Below, one piece after another: positions 8,331 through 16,941 of a DNA stretch of 64,000 nt. Below the pieces are notes generated by a model. That model saw only the letters and a list, made by a program, of their open reading frames with translations, was not told the DNA's origin and did not search any database. The position numbers were made by a program, and so were the translations under genes. This stretch comes from Ruegeria halocynthiae (GTDB taxonomy: Bacteria > Pseudomonadota > Alphaproteobacteria > Rhodobacterales > Rhodobacteraceae). Numbering within the stretch: position 1 is the first letter of the stretch; each line of letters starts with the position of its first letter. The stretch lies in the NCBI RefSeq assembly GCF_000743705.1, contig NZ_JQEZ01000001.1, forward strand, positions 860,070-924,069, read 5' to 3'.

Positions 8331-9536
8331 ATGCAGTTCAGTTCACCCCGGGCACGCAGGTCGCCCCCCACGATTGTCACACTGGTTTTTCTGTCTGGGC
8401 TGTCCGCGCTCAGCCTGAACCTGTTCCTGCCCAGCCTGCCCAACATGGCCGTACATTTTCAGACTGATTATAAGGTCATGCAGTTGTCGATTGCGCTGTA
8501 TCTGCTGGTCAATGCTGTGCTGCAGATTCTAATCGGTCCGATTGCGGATAAGGCCGGACGTCGACCCGTCATGCTATGGGGGCTGGCGCTGTTTCTGATT
8601 GCCACGCTGGGCTGCATCTATGCACCGAACGCCGAGGCTTTCCTGGTCTTCCGGATGTGTCAGGCCGTCGTAGTTGTGGCCATGGTGCTCAGCCGCGCGG
8701 CGGTGCGGGATCTGTATGATCAGGATCAGGCGGCCTCGATGATCGGTTATGTCACGATGGGCATGGCCATTGTGCCGATGATCGGCCCCGCCGTCGGCGG
8801 GCTGCTTGAGGAAAGTTTCGGCTGGAAAGCCAATTTCTGGCTGCCTTTCGGGCTGGGCGTGATGGCGTTGGCGCTGACCTTTGTCGACTTTGGCGAAACC
8901 TCGGCCAAAAGCGGCAAGACTCTGGTGCAGCAGTTCCGCGAATACCCGGAATTGCTGCGTTCGCCCCGGTTTTGGGGTTACTCGCTATCTTCGGCTTTGT
9001 CCTCAGGGGCTTTCTTTGCCTATCTGGGCGGAGCACCGTTTATTGGAACGGAATTGTTTGGCCTTAGCGCCGCCCAAGTTGGCATCTACTTTGGCGCGCC
9101 CGCCGTGGGGTATTTTTTTGGTAACTTTTTCAGCGGCCGATATTCGGTTCGGTTTGGCGTGAACCGGATGGTGTTTTGGGGGTGCTGGTTGAACGCGTTA
9201 GGGGTCGTCTTCTCCGCCATCCTGTTTTTGGCGGGCTTTGGGACAGTGCTCAGCTTTTTCGGGTTCATGACCTTTGTAGGAATCGGCAATGGCATGACGA
9301 TCCCCAACGCCACCTCGGGTGCCCTGTCGGTACGCCCACATCTGGCCGCCACCGCCTCGGGCCTGAGCGGCGCGATCATGCTGGGCGGCGGCGCTGGCCT
9401 CAGCGCGCTGGCCGGGGCATTGCTGACCCATGAAACCGGGGCCATGCCGCTTTTGTGGCTGATGCTGGCAACCTCGGTGCTGGCGATTGCCGCTATCACC
9501 CTGGTCATTTACCGCGAACGGAAACTGGGCCTGTGA
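8331..9536 (+). CDS. Bcr/CflA-family multidrug efflux MFS transporter
   Basis: A 401-residue inner-membrane antiporter, predicted 12 transmembrane helices. The loop 2-3 signature GPIADKAGRRPVMLWG and the helix-4 region R-x-x-Q-A (FRMCQAVVVVAMVLSRAAVRDLYD) match the DHA1 Bcr/CflA group; MGMAIVPMIGPAVGGLLEE is the motif C antiporter signature. Likely exports drugs or metabolites in exchange for protons; the substrate cannot be told. It diverges from pccB and is followed 65 nt later by pccR, so an export role for a propionate-related metabolite is possible but unproven. Confidence 0.85.
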   Translation: MQFSSPRARRSPPTIVTLVFLSGLSALSLNLFLPSLPNMAVHFQTDYKVMQLSIALYLLVNAVLQILIGPIADKAGRRPVMLWGLALFLIATLGCIYAPNAEAFLVFRMCQAVVVVAMVLSRAAVRDLYDQDQAASMIGYVTMGMAIVPMIGPAVGGLLEESFGWKANFWLPFGLGVMALALTFVDFGETSAKSGKTLVQQFREYPELLRSPRFWGYSLSSALSSGAFFAYLGGAPFIGTELFGLSAAQVGIYFGAPAVGYFFGNFFSGRYSVRFGVNRMVFWGCWLNALGVVFSAILFLAGFGTVLSFFGFMTFVGIGNGMTIPNATSGALSVRPHLAATASGLSGAIMLGGGAGLSALAGALLTHETGAMPLLWLMLATSVLAIAAITLVIYRERKLGL

Positions 9537-9555
9537 CACGCCTTGCACCCCGAGG

Positions 9556-9593
9556 TTTGCAAAGTTAGCTTGCCGCAACGGAAAAGTTGCAAA
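9556..9593. promoter_or_regulatory. Candidate PccR autoregulatory operator
   Basis: TTTGCAAA at 9556-9563 and TTGCAAA at 9587-9593, starts about 30 bp apart, the second ending 8 nt before the pccR ATG at 9602. The same octamer is in the pccB promoter. A repressor bound here would block its own gene. The sequence between, GCTTGCCGCAA, is a weaker partial match. Confidence 0.55.
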
Positions 9594-9601
9594 GGCACGC
9601 C

Positions 9602-11002
9602 ATGGCCACCCAAAAGCTTTATGCTGGCGCAAAACTGCGCGAAATGCGCACGCGCCTGACCCTGACGCAAAAGGAATTCGCCACCAAGCTGGGCGTTTCC
9701 CTGCCCTATCTGAACCAGATGGAGAACAACAACCGGCCGATTTCAACCACGGTTGTTCTGGCGCTGGCGCAGGAATTCGGCATGGACGTGACCGAGCTGA
9801 GCACTGGCGACAGCGAACGTCTGGTCTCAGACATGCGCGAGGCACTGGCCGATCCGGTGTTCGACGACGCCATGCCGCCCCTGGCCGACCTGCGCCTGAC
9901 AGCCTCGAACGCGCCCGCGCTGGCCCGTGCGTTCATCGCCCTGCACCGAACCTATCGGCAAACCCATGAACGACTGGCCTCGCTGGACGAAGCACTGGGG
10001 CGCGAAGACGCGCAGATTCAGGCCAGCCCATGGGAAGAGGTGCGTGACTTCTTTCACTATTGCGACAACTACATCGACGCGGTCGACCGCGCGGCTGAAC
10101 GGATTTCCACCCAGGCCGAAAGCTCCGGCGGCATCCGCGCCGCTGCCATCAACGATCTGGCTGAACGCGGCATTCGCGTGCAATTCGTCGAGATCGAAGA
10201 AACACGAAAATACGATGCCGACAGCAAGACACTGCTGCTGTCCTCCCGAAGCGCACCGCAGACACAGGTGTTTCAGCTCCTGCTGCAGGTTGCGCTAATC
10301 CGTCAGGATAAACTGCTCGAAGCAACGCTAGATTTCGCCAAGTTCCAAAGCGACGAGGCCCGCGCCATCGCCAAGATCGGCCTGGCCAATTACTTCGCAG
10401 GGGCTTCACTGATGCCCTACGGGGCTTTTCTTGCTGCAGCGCAGGAATACCGCCACGATCTGGAACTGCTCAGCAACCGCTTTGGCGCATCAATCGAACA
10501 AGTGGCGCACAGGCTGTCCACGATGCAGCGCCCCGGTGCCAAAGGTATCCCCTTCTTCTTTGTGCGCGTGGATCAGGCCGGCACGATAACCAAACGCCAC
10601 TCGGCCACCCGCCTGCAATTCGCCCGGTTCGGAGGCGCCTGCCCTTTGTGGAACGTCCACCGCGCATTCGAAACCCCCGGCCATTTCCTGCGGCAACTGG
10701 CGGAAACACCCGACGGAGTACGCTATATCTCGCTGGCGCGGGATGTATCGAAATCCGGCGGTTCATTTGGTGCGCCCGTGCGCCGATATGCCATCGCCCT
10801 GGGGTGTGAAACCCGACACGCCGAGGCACTGGTTTATGCCGACAACCTCGACATCAACAACGCCAGCGCCTATGAACCCATCGGCATTTCCTGCCGTATT
10901 TGCGAGCGGCAAACCTGCCACCAACGCTCGGTCCCGCCGCTGGAGCGTCGGCTGTCAATTGATGCCCATACCCGCGGCACCCTGCCTTATGAAGTCACCT
11001 GA
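9602..11002 (+). CDS. pccR: Short-chain fatty acyl-CoA regulator, PccR type (ScfR family)
   Basis: A 466-residue cytoplasmic regulator. I use the ATG at 9602 (MATQKLYAGAKLRE). Residues about 8-62 form an XRE-type helix-turn-helix (LTLTQKEFATKLGVSLPYLNQMENNNRPIS). The middle region matches the IrrE/ImmA-like part of ScfR proteins but has no H-E-x-x-H, so it is not a zinc peptidase. The C-terminus is a DUF2083-type domain with a cysteine group (ISCRICERQTCHQR). Known family members sense propionyl-CoA or related esters and control pccB. Its place beside pccB and the shared TTTGCAAA elements support that role here. Confidence 0.9.
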   Translation: MATQKLYAGAKLREMRTRLTLTQKEFATKLGVSLPYLNQMENNNRPISTTVVLALAQEFGMDVTELSTGDSERLVSDMREALADPVFDDAMPPLADLRLTASNAPALARAFIALHRTYRQTHERLASLDEALGREDAQIQASPWEEVRDFFHYCDNYIDAVDRAAERISTQAESSGGIRAAAINDLAERGIRVQFVEIEETRKYDADSKTLLLSSRSAPQTQVFQLLLQVALIRQDKLLEATLDFAKFQSDEARAIAKIGLANYFAGASLMPYGAFLAAAQEYRHDLELLSNRFGASIEQVAHRLSTMQRPGAKGIPFFFVRVDQAGTITKRHSATRLQFARFGGACPLWNVHRAFETPGHFLRQLAETPDGVRYISLARDVSKSGGSFGAPVRRYAIALGCETRHAEALVYADNLDINNASAYEPIGISCRICERQTCHQRSVPPLERRLSIDAHTRGTLPYEVT

Positions 11003-11004
11003 TC

Positions 11005-11066
11005 TTCACCTGGCCTAAAAATATCCCGGGGGAGTCGCGGCCTGCCGCGACGGGGGCAGAGCCCCC
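11005..11066. repeat. Rhodobacteraceae-type intergenic repeat with tandem hairpins, copy 1
   Basis: It carries CTTCACCTGGCCTAAAAATA followed by TCCCGGGGGA, then two perfect hairpins: GTCGCGG/CCGCGAC with a CCTG loop (11034-11051) and GGGGGC/GCCCCC with an AGA loop (11052-11066). A copy in the opposite orientation lies at 42320-42382. It sits between the converging pccR and YdcH genes and probably ends transcription on both sides. Confidence 0.65.
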
Positions 11067-11075
11067 GCCCCTGCC

Positions 11076-11315
11076 TTATGCTTTCGACAAAATCGCCCAG
11101 ATCTCATCCTTGAGCGCGGCGCGCTTCTTGCGCATCTCACCTTCGGCCAGATCGTCCATTGGTTCGACATTGGTTTCGGCCCGATGCACAAGGCGGTTGA
11201 TCTCATGATACTCATCCGCCAGCCGCGCGAAATGCGCGTCCGACTGTTTGAGCTGGCTCATCAATTCGACCTTGTTCGGAAACTCTTCGGCCAATTCATG
11301 CGGGGTGTGGGACAT
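11076..11315 (-). CDS. YdcH family protein (DUF465)
   Basis: A 79-residue, mostly helical, highly charged protein: MSHTPHELAEEFPNKVELMSQLKQSDAHFARLADEYHEINRLVHRAE and a C-terminal K-K-R-A-A-L-K-D-E-I. The F-x-x-L-x-x-x-Y-x-x-x-N-x-x-I/V-x-R/H pattern and final KKxRLxLKDEI are the DUF465/YdcH signature. These small proteins are common in proteobacteria; the molecular role is not known. Stands alone, converging with pccR across the repeat. Confidence 0.85.
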   Translation of the reverse strand: MSHTPHELAEEFPNKVELMSQLKQSDAHFARLADEYHEINRLVHRAETNVEPMDDLAEGEMRKKRAALKDEIWAILSKA

Positions 11316-11394
11316 TCCTGTTCGCTCCTGAAAATATGTCGTTGCGATTCAGGTCTATACGCCCTTTACACACCTCGCTTTGACGCGGATCAAA

Positions 11395-13053
11395 TCATCG
11401 CTGCGCGGTCGTCCATGCCGGATGAATCCACGGGCGATCATTGGCTTTTGGCAAAGCCTCTTTGCCCAGCAGATGATCCGACATCTTTTCACCAACCATG
11501 ATCGAGGGCGCATTCAGATTGCCATTGGTGATCTGCGGAAAGATCGAGCTGTCCGCGACACGCAACCCGTCCACGCCGATCACCCGGCCCTGCGGGTCAA
11601 CAACCGCGTTTTTGTCATCCGCACGTCCCATGCGGCAGGTGCCACAGGGGTGATAGGCGCTTTCGGCGTGTTCAGCGATAAATCCGTTCAGTTCTTCATC
11701 ACTCTGCACATCGGAACCCGGTTGGATTTCCTTACCCAAATACGGCTTGAACGCATCTTGCCCGAAAATCTCACGGGTCAGTCGGATACATTTGCGGAAA
11801 TCTTCCCAATCCTTTTCCTGGCTCATATAGTTGAACCGGATCACCGGCGCATCTTCAGGCTTGTCCGACCGCAGCGTAATTGCCCCCCGCGACGGTGACC
11901 GCATTGGCCCGACATGCGCCTGGAACCCATGCCCCTCGGCCGCGGCCTGCCCGTCATAGCGTACGGCCATGGGCAAGAAGTGATACTGGATATCGGGATA
12001 ATCCACGCCGGGGTTTGACCGAATGAAGGCCGCGCTTTCGAACTGGTTCGAAGCACCCAGCCCGGTCTTGGTGAACAGCCACTGCGCCCCGATCAGCCCT
12101 TTACTGATCAGATTCCAATGTTTGTAAAGCGTGATTGGCTGGATAGACGCCTGCTGGATATACAGCTCCAGATGGTCCTGCAGATTCGCGCCCACACCGG
12201 GACGATCGGCCACGACATCGATCCCATGCTCGGCCAGATGTGCCGCCGCGCCAATACCGGACAACATCAGCAATTTAGGAGAGTTAATCGACGACGCTGC
12301 CAGAATCACCTCGCGCCGGGCACGAATGATCTCAGACTTTCCACCACGCACCAGCTCAACCCCGGTCGCGCGGCCACTCTGCATAACCACACGCGCGGCC
12401 AGGCCACGCACGACTTCACAATTCTCGCGTTTCAGTGCCGGTTTCAGATAAGCATTTGCCGCCGACCAGCGCCGCCCTTTCCAGACGGTCTGCTCCATCG
12501 GGCCAAAGCCTTCCTGTTTTTCGCCGTTATAGTCACCGGTAACCTCGTACCCCGCCTGCTGCCCGGCATCTACAAATGCCTTGTACAACGGGTTCGCCCG
12601 AGGCCCGCGCGAAACATGCAAGGGGCCATCCGTACCACGCCACGCAGCGTCGCCCCCATGGCCGCCATCGTGCCAGGTCTCCATCCGCTTGTAATACGGC
12701 AACACATCCGCATAGGACCAACCATCGGCCCCCATATCGGCCCAGGTGTCAAAATCACGGGCATGGCCACGCACATAGACCATCCCATTGATCGAAGAAG
12801 ACCCACCAATGACCTTACCGCGCGGACAGGCCAGACGACGGTTGTTCAAGTGCGGCTCGGGCTCAGAGCTGTAACCCCAGTCATAGCGCGACATGTTCAT
12901 CGGATAGCTGAGCGCGGCAGGCATCTGAATGAAAGGCCCGGCATCGGTGCCGCCATGTTCAATGACCAGGACCGAGGCCCCAGACGCGCTCAGGCGATAA
13001 GCCATCGCGCAGCCTGCGGACCCTGCGCCAACGATGACGAAATCTGCTTCCAT
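11395..13053 (-). CDS. betA: Choline dehydrogenase
   Basis: A 552-residue flavoprotein that oxidises choline to betaine aldehyde (and may go on to glycine betaine) at the membrane. GMC oxidoreductase features: the FAD loop V-G-A-G-S-A-G at residues 8-14, the GMC signature 1 around [24 protein letters not shown], signature 2 [10 protein letters not shown] region ([19 protein letters not shown]), and the C-terminal active-site HPCGTCRMG. It is the last gene of betI-betC-betA, 87 nt after betC across a large palindrome. The gene for betaine aldehyde dehydrogenase (betB), the usual partner, is not in this window. Confidence 0.95.
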   Translation of the reverse strand: MEADFVIVGAGSAGCAMAYRLSASGASVLVIEHGGTDAGPFIQMPAALSYPMNMSRYDWGYSSEPEPHLNNRRLACPRGKVIGGSSSINGMVYVRGHARDFDTWADMGADGWSYADVLPYYKRMETWHDGGHGGDAAWRGTDGPLHVSRGPRANPLYKAFVDAGQQAGYEVTGDYNGEKQEGFGPMEQTVWKGRRWSAANAYLKPALKRENCEVVRGLAARVVMQSGRATGVELVRGGKSEIIRARREVILAASSINSPKLLMLSGIGAAAHLAEHGIDVVADRPGVGANLQDHLELYIQQASIQPITLYKHWNLISKGLIGAQWLFTKTGLGASNQFESAAFIRSNPGVDYPDIQYHFLPMAVRYDGQAAAEGHGFQAHVGPMRSPSRGAITLRSDKPEDAPVIRFNYMSQEKDWEDFRKCIRLTREIFGQDAFKPYLGKEIQPGSDVQSDEELNGFIAEHAESAYHPCGTCRMGRADDKNAVVDPQGRVIGVDGLRVADSSIFPQITNGNLNAPSIMVGEKMSDHLLGKEALPKANDRPWIHPAWTTAQR

Positions 13054-13069
13054 GTTCGTGTCTCCTTTG

Positions 13070-13118
13070 CCCGCCGGGCTAAGATTTTTCGTCGAAAAAT
13101 CTCATGGCCTCCGGCGGG
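13070..13118. repeat. Interrupted palindrome in the betC-betA spacer
   Basis: Outer arms CCCGCCGG (13070-13077) and CCGGCGGG (13111-13118) enclose inner arms AGATTTTTCG (13082-13091) and CGAAAAATCT (13093-13102). All four arms are perfect. It nearly fills the spacer. In mRNA it would form a stable hairpin between betC and betA, fit to trim or partly end the transcript and so lower betA expression, or it may be a dispersed REP-like element. Confidence 0.6.
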
Positions 13119-13140
13119 GGTATTTGCAAAAATGAGGGGG

Positions 13141-14649
13141 TTATTCGCCGCGTGGAAAGCGTTGACTTTCCTCAACGGTATTCAGGTCCATGTGATTGCG
13201 CATGTAGCGTTCCGATGCTTTTTGCAGCGGCTGGTAATCCCACGGGTAATAGCCGCCCTGCCGCAAGGCCTCGTACACCACCCAACGGCGGGCCTGGCTG
13301 GCGCGAATGTCTGCATCGAACCGGTCCAGGTCCCAACGCGCCTCGGATTTGGCACGCAAGGTCTGCAATGTTCCCGCGTGTTCCGGGGCCTCTGCCAGAT
13401 TTGTCAGCTCGTGCGGGTCAGCCTCTAGGTCAAACAACTGATCGGGGTCCAATGCGCAGCGGTTGTATTTCCATTTGCCATAACGCAGCGAGACCAGCGG
13501 CGCATAAGACGCCTCGGCCGCGTATTCCATCGCAATTGGCGCGGTTCGCTCGGTTCCCTTGGCCAGTGGCACAAGGTCTTCGCCGTCAGTCCACGGGGCG
13601 ATCTCGGCCATGTCGACGCCTGCCAATGCACCCAGCGTTGGCGTCACGTCGATTGTCGAGACCGGCGTATCTATCCGGCCCGCAGGCAGGTCAGGGGCAG
13701 AGATCATCAGAGGCACGCGTGACGAGCCTTCGAAAAAGGTCATCTTGAACCACAATCCACGCTCGCCCAGCATGTCGCCGTGATCTGACACAAAGAGGAT
13801 TGTGGCCTCTTGCTGCGTGGTTTCCAGCACCTCCAGAATCTCACCGATCTTGTCGTCCAGATATGAGATGTTGGCGAAATAGGCGCGGCGGGATTTGCGG
13901 ATATCCTCTTCGGTGATGTCAAAGCTGCGCCAGTCGTTGGCGTCGAAAATCCGTTTGGAGTGCGGATCCTGATTGTCATAGCCAAGGTCCGCGATATCGG
14001 GCAGCAGATGCTCGCAATCCTCGTAAAGGCCCCAGTACTTCTGACGGGTCACATAAGGATCATGCGGATGGGTGAAGCTGACGGTCAGGCACCATGGCCG
14101 GTCATCGTTTCCGCGCGCCAGATCGTACAATTTGGCTGTGGCGTTATAGGCGACCTCGTCATCATATTCCATCTGGTTGGAAATTTCGGCCACGCCCGCG
14201 CCCGTCACCGAACCCATGTTGTGATACCACCAGTCGATCCGCTCACCCGGCTTGCGATAATCCGGCGTCCAACCGAAATCGGCCGGGTAGATATCGGTGG
14301 TCAGACGGCCTTCGAAACCGTGCAACTGATCGGGACCGACGAAATGCATCTTACCGGACAGGCAGGTATAGTACCCGGCGCGGCGCAGGTGGTGCGCATA
14401 AGTGGGAATGTCGCTGCGAAATTCGGCGGCGTTGTCATAGACCCCGGTGCGCGACGGCAATTGACCGGACATGAAGCTGGCCCGCCCCGGTGCGCACAGC
14501 GGCGAGGCCGTGTAGGCATTGGCAAAACGCGTCGACCGCTGCGCCAGCTTTTTCAGGTTTGGCGCATGAAGCCAGTCGGCGGGACCGTCTGGAAAGAGGG
14601 TCCCGTTCAGCTGATCCACCATCAGGATCAGAATGTTCGGATTTGTCAT
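13141..14649 (-). CDS. betC: Choline-sulfatase
   Basis: A 502-residue cytoplasmic sulfatase that hydrolyses choline-O-sulfate, an algal and fungal osmolyte, to choline and sulfate. The catalytic C-x-P-x-R motif is L-C-A-P-G-R with Cys52 as the formylglycine precursor. Metal ligands include Asp12 (MVDQ) and the SDHGDMLGERG segment; a C-terminal choline-sulfatase tail (YPWDYQPLQKASERYMRNHMDLN) is typical and helps shape the tetramer. Its ATG overlaps the betI stop (ATGA), so the two are coupled. Choline produced here feeds BetA. Confidence 0.95.
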   Translation of the reverse strand: MTNPNILILMVDQLNGTLFPDGPADWLHAPNLKKLAQRSTRFANAYTASPLCAPGRASFMSGQLPSRTGVYDNAAEFRSDIPTYAHHLRRAGYYTCLSGKMHFVGPDQLHGFEGRLTTDIYPADFGWTPDYRKPGERIDWWYHNMGSVTGAGVAEISNQMEYDDEVAYNATAKLYDLARGNDDRPWCLTVSFTHPHDPYVTRQKYWGLYEDCEHLLPDIADLGYDNQDPHSKRIFDANDWRSFDITEEDIRKSRRAYFANISYLDDKIGEILEVLETTQQEATILFVSDHGDMLGERGLWFKMTFFEGSSRVPLMISAPDLPAGRIDTPVSTIDVTPTLGALAGVDMAEIAPWTDGEDLVPLAKGTERTAPIAMEYAAEASYAPLVSLRYGKWKYNRCALDPDQLFDLEADPHELTNLAEAPEHAGTLQTLRAKSEARWDLDRFDADIRASQARRWVVYEALRQGGYYPWDYQPLQKASERYMRNHMDLNTVEESQRFPRGE

Positions 14650-15218
14650 TTTTCAGCCTCGATCAAGGTGTTGAGAACACGCATCGCATGGTTGACCGCC
14701 AGTTGCGGCTCTTCCGGGGCGCTTAGCGCGGCGCGGATATACAGCCCGTCAATCAGCGCGATCATGTTCTCGGACGCTTCGACAGGATCCTTGAGCAATG
14801 GGCGCAGCGCGAAAATCAGGTTGGAACGGATACGCGCCTGATAGATCTGCCACAGCCGCAACGCGTCATCGTTGGTCTGGGCCAGAACATAGAATGTCAT
14901 CCATGCGGCGATCACGTCGGGGGTAAAACAGGACGGTGCAAAACAAGACCGGATGATGGCCTGTGCCCGCTCTTGCGGCGCGGTTGCTTTCAGCTCTTCG
15001 CGCGCCTCATTACCAAAATCGGTCAGAATACGCCGCATCGCTGCCAGAAATATCTGATCTTTGCCGCCAAAGTAATGATGCGCCAAGGCGCTGGACATCC
15101 CTGCCCGTTTAGCAATCTGACTGACCGTCACGTCGAGGGATTTTTTTGATCCAAGCTCGGCAATCGTCGCTCTGACGATCGCATCACGGCGGATTGGCTC
15201 CATTCCGACTTTCGGCAT
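14646..15218 (-). CDS. betI: Choline-responsive TetR-family repressor
   Basis: A 190-residue repressor, first gene of betI-betC-betA. The N-terminus (MPKVGMEPIRRDAIVRATI) and helix-turn-helix VTVSQIAKRAGMSSALAHHYFGGKDQIF are close to known BetI proteins. The C-terminal domain is the ligand and dimer part. BetI binds its own promoter and lets go when choline is present. A palindrome of the expected kind (TTATTGA-N8-TCAATAA) lies at 15262-15283, 44 nt upstream of the ATG. The stop overlaps the betC start by 4 nt. Confidence 0.93.
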   Translation of the reverse strand: MPKVGMEPIRRDAIVRATIAELGSKKSLDVTVSQIAKRAGMSSALAHHYFGGKDQIFLAAMRRILTDFGNEAREELKATAPQERAQAIIRSCFAPSCFTPDVIAAWMTFYVLAQTNDDALRLWQIYQARIRSNLIFALRPLLKDPVEASENMIALIDGLYIRAALSAPEEPQLAVNHAMRVLNTLIEAEK

Positions 15219-15226
15219 AGCTATCC

Positions 15227-15244
15227 CTCACTACGATAAGTGAG
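15227..15244. promoter_or_regulatory. Inverted repeat just upstream of betI
   Basis: CTCACT (15227-15232) and AGTGAG (15239-15244) flank ACGATA, a perfect 6-bp pair ending 8 nt before the betI ATG. It overlaps the likely ribosome-binding region on the minus strand, so it could act as an RNA hairpin on translation or as a second protein site. Confidence 0.4.
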
Positions 15245-15261
15245 AAAACGCTAAGGTATTT

Positions 15262-15283
15262 TTATTGACTCGTCAATCAATAA
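15262..15283. promoter_or_regulatory. Candidate BetI operator
   Basis: TTATTGA (15262-15268) and TCAATAA (15277-15283) form a perfect outer pair; TTGAC and GTCAA (15265-15276) form an overlapping inner palindrome. Known BetI operators are AT-rich palindromes with the same ATTGA/TCAAT core. It lies in the betI promoter region. Confidence 0.65.
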
Positions 15284-15306
15284 CGGGCCGTGGTCGCTGC
15301 GAACGT

Positions 15307-16215
15307 TCAAAGCTTGGGCGCAATGCTTGGTGTCGTCAAGCTGCTGCGGTTCAGGACCGCCTCGCGCCATGCAATAAAGCTGACGGCGGTCAGGATCAGC
15401 GTACCGCCAGCGACAACCCAGACGTCGACAGCTTCATGAAAGACCAGCGCCCCCAGCAAAGTGGCCCAGATCAGTTGCAGGAACGTCACCGGCTGCGTGA
15501 CGGCCACGGGGGCTGCTTTCAACGCCAGCGTCATAAAGTAGTGGCCCATCGTGGCAAAGCTGGCGACCAGAAACAAAACTCCAAGATCACGCAGGCTGGG
15601 CGGTGTCCAAACGGCAATCGCAAAGGGGATCAGCACGATAGTCACCCAGATCGACATATGGGCCACAACGACTGACGGCCGAAGATCCTGAACAAGTACC
15701 TTGGCAATCAGGTACGATCCGCCCAGCGCCAAAGCCGTGCCCAACATGGTAATGTGCCCCGGTGAGATTTCCCGAAATCCCGGGCGCAGGATAATCAGGA
15801 CGCCAATCAGCGCAACACAGATCGCCGCGATCCTGCGGATGGCCAGTTTTTCACCCAGAAACAAAGCAGCGCCCAACGTGACGTAGACCGGGGTCATGTA
15901 ATTCATCGCCGTGACCTCGGCCAAAGGAATCTGCGTCATCGAGAAAAACCACAACATCACGGCCAAAGCGTGAACGATCCCACGCACCCCAAACAGCGTC
16001 AGCTGTCTGCGTGTCAGATGTGTTTTCAGAACCAGACGCAGCGCAGGCAGCAAAAAGACCAACCCAAAGGCAAACCGTATGAACGCCGCCTGGATCGGGT
16101 CCATTGTCGACCCCAGCGACTTTACAAGCGCGGTCATGACCACAAAGGACAGCCCGGCGATAAACATCAAGAACATTCCCGCAAGCGGGCGATATGAGGC
16201 TGCAAGAGTTGTCAT
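15307..16215 (-). CDS. DMT-family transporter (EamA domains)
   Basis: A 302-residue membrane protein with ten predicted helices as two EamA repeats (first about residues 14-145, second about 155-290). The first repeat has the typical segment MDPIQAAFIRFAFGLVFLLPAL and the second ALGGSYLIAKVLV. Such proteins usually export metabolites, amino acids or drugs. Nothing identifies the substrate. It lies upstream of betI in the same direction, but the BetI operator sits between, so it is probably a separate unit. Confidence 0.85.
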   Translation of the reverse strand: MTTLAASYRPLAGMFLMFIAGLSFVVMTALVKSLGSTMDPIQAAFIRFAFGLVFLLPALRLVLKTHLTRRQLTLFGVRGIVHALAVMLWFFSMTQIPLAEVTAMNYMTPVYVTLGAALFLGEKLAIRRIAAICVALIGVLIILRPGFREISPGHITMLGTALALGGSYLIAKVLVQDLRPSVVVAHMSIWVTIVLIPFAIAVWTPPSLRDLGVLFLVASFATMGHYFMTLALKAAPVAVTQPVTFLQLIWATLLGALVFHEAVDVWVVAGGTLILTAVSFIAWREAVLNRSSLTTPSIAPKL

Positions 16216-16255
16216 GTTAACGGTTGAACACTGAAACCCCGATCAGAGCAACCCG

Positions 16256-16855
16256 TCACATAGCCACAAGTTTGAGAGCGATTGCCAACATGACCACGCC
16301 GATAATAACGTCCAGCACCTGCCATGCCCGGGGGCGCGTGAATACGGGTGATAAAATTCTGGCCCCGTAGCCCAGTGAGAAGAAGAACACAAAGCTGGAC
16401 GACATCGCACCAATGGCAAACGCCATCCGGTCCTCATACTGCGCTGAAATCGACCCGATCAGAACAACCGTGTCCAGGTAGACGTGTGGGTTCAGCCAGG
16501 TAAAGGCCAGCACAGTCAGCAGAACCGAACGCAGGCTGGCCCGCTGCCCCCTGCCAACCTCCATGACTGCCCCGCCGCGCCAGGCCGATTGCAGGCTGCG
16601 CAGCCCGTACCACGTCAGGAAAATCGCGCCGCCATAGCGCATGACCGTTTCGAACCAGGGCACAAGCTGCGCCAATGACCCGAATCCCGCAACGCCCGCC
16701 GCGATCAGAAGGGCATCCGAGACGGCACAGGTCAGACACAGCAGAAACACATGCTCGCGCCGTAGCCCCTGTCGCAGGACAAAGGCATTCTGCGCCCCGA
16801 TAGCAAGAATAAGACTAAACCCAAGTGCGAAACCGGCGATCAGAGTTGTGGGCAT
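16256..16855 (-). CDS. argO: LysE/ArgO-type amino-acid exporter
   Basis: A 199-residue inner-membrane exporter with about six helices. FALGFSLILAIGAQNAFVLRQGLRREHVFLLCLTCAVSDALLI is the LysE-family signature, and LNPHVYLDTVVLIGSI in the second half is typical of ArgO/LysE (N-P-x-x-Y/W-L-D). It exports arginine and related basic amino acids. It is divergent from an argP-like regulator with an 86-nt spacer, the classical argO/argP (lysE/lysG) arrangement, so it is likely activated by that regulator. Confidence 0.9.
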   Translation of the reverse strand: MPTTLIAGFALGFSLILAIGAQNAFVLRQGLRREHVFLLCLTCAVSDALLIAAGVAGFGSLAQLVPWFETVMRYGGAIFLTWYGLRSLQSAWRGGAVMEVGRGQRASLRSVLLTVLAFTWLNPHVYLDTVVLIGSISAQYEDRMAFAIGAMSSSFVFFFSLGYGARILSPVFTRPRAWQVLDVIIGVVMLAIALKLVAM

Positions 16856-16941
16856 GATACCTCCTGTGTTCGGAGACGTTGACTAAGGCGTATGCGACGA
16901 ACTATCAAATTAAAGAAATTGACATCAGTTAAGTTTGGCTA

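Noticed and set aside
13123..13130. A further TTTGCAAA octamer in the betC-betA spacer
   Set aside because: It lies in a repeat-like GGGGGTATTTGCAAAAATGA block, not in a promoter, and has no second half-site; likely chance.
12118..13428. 436-codon plus-strand frame opposite betA
   Set aside because: Antisense to a complete BetA with FAD and active-site motifs.
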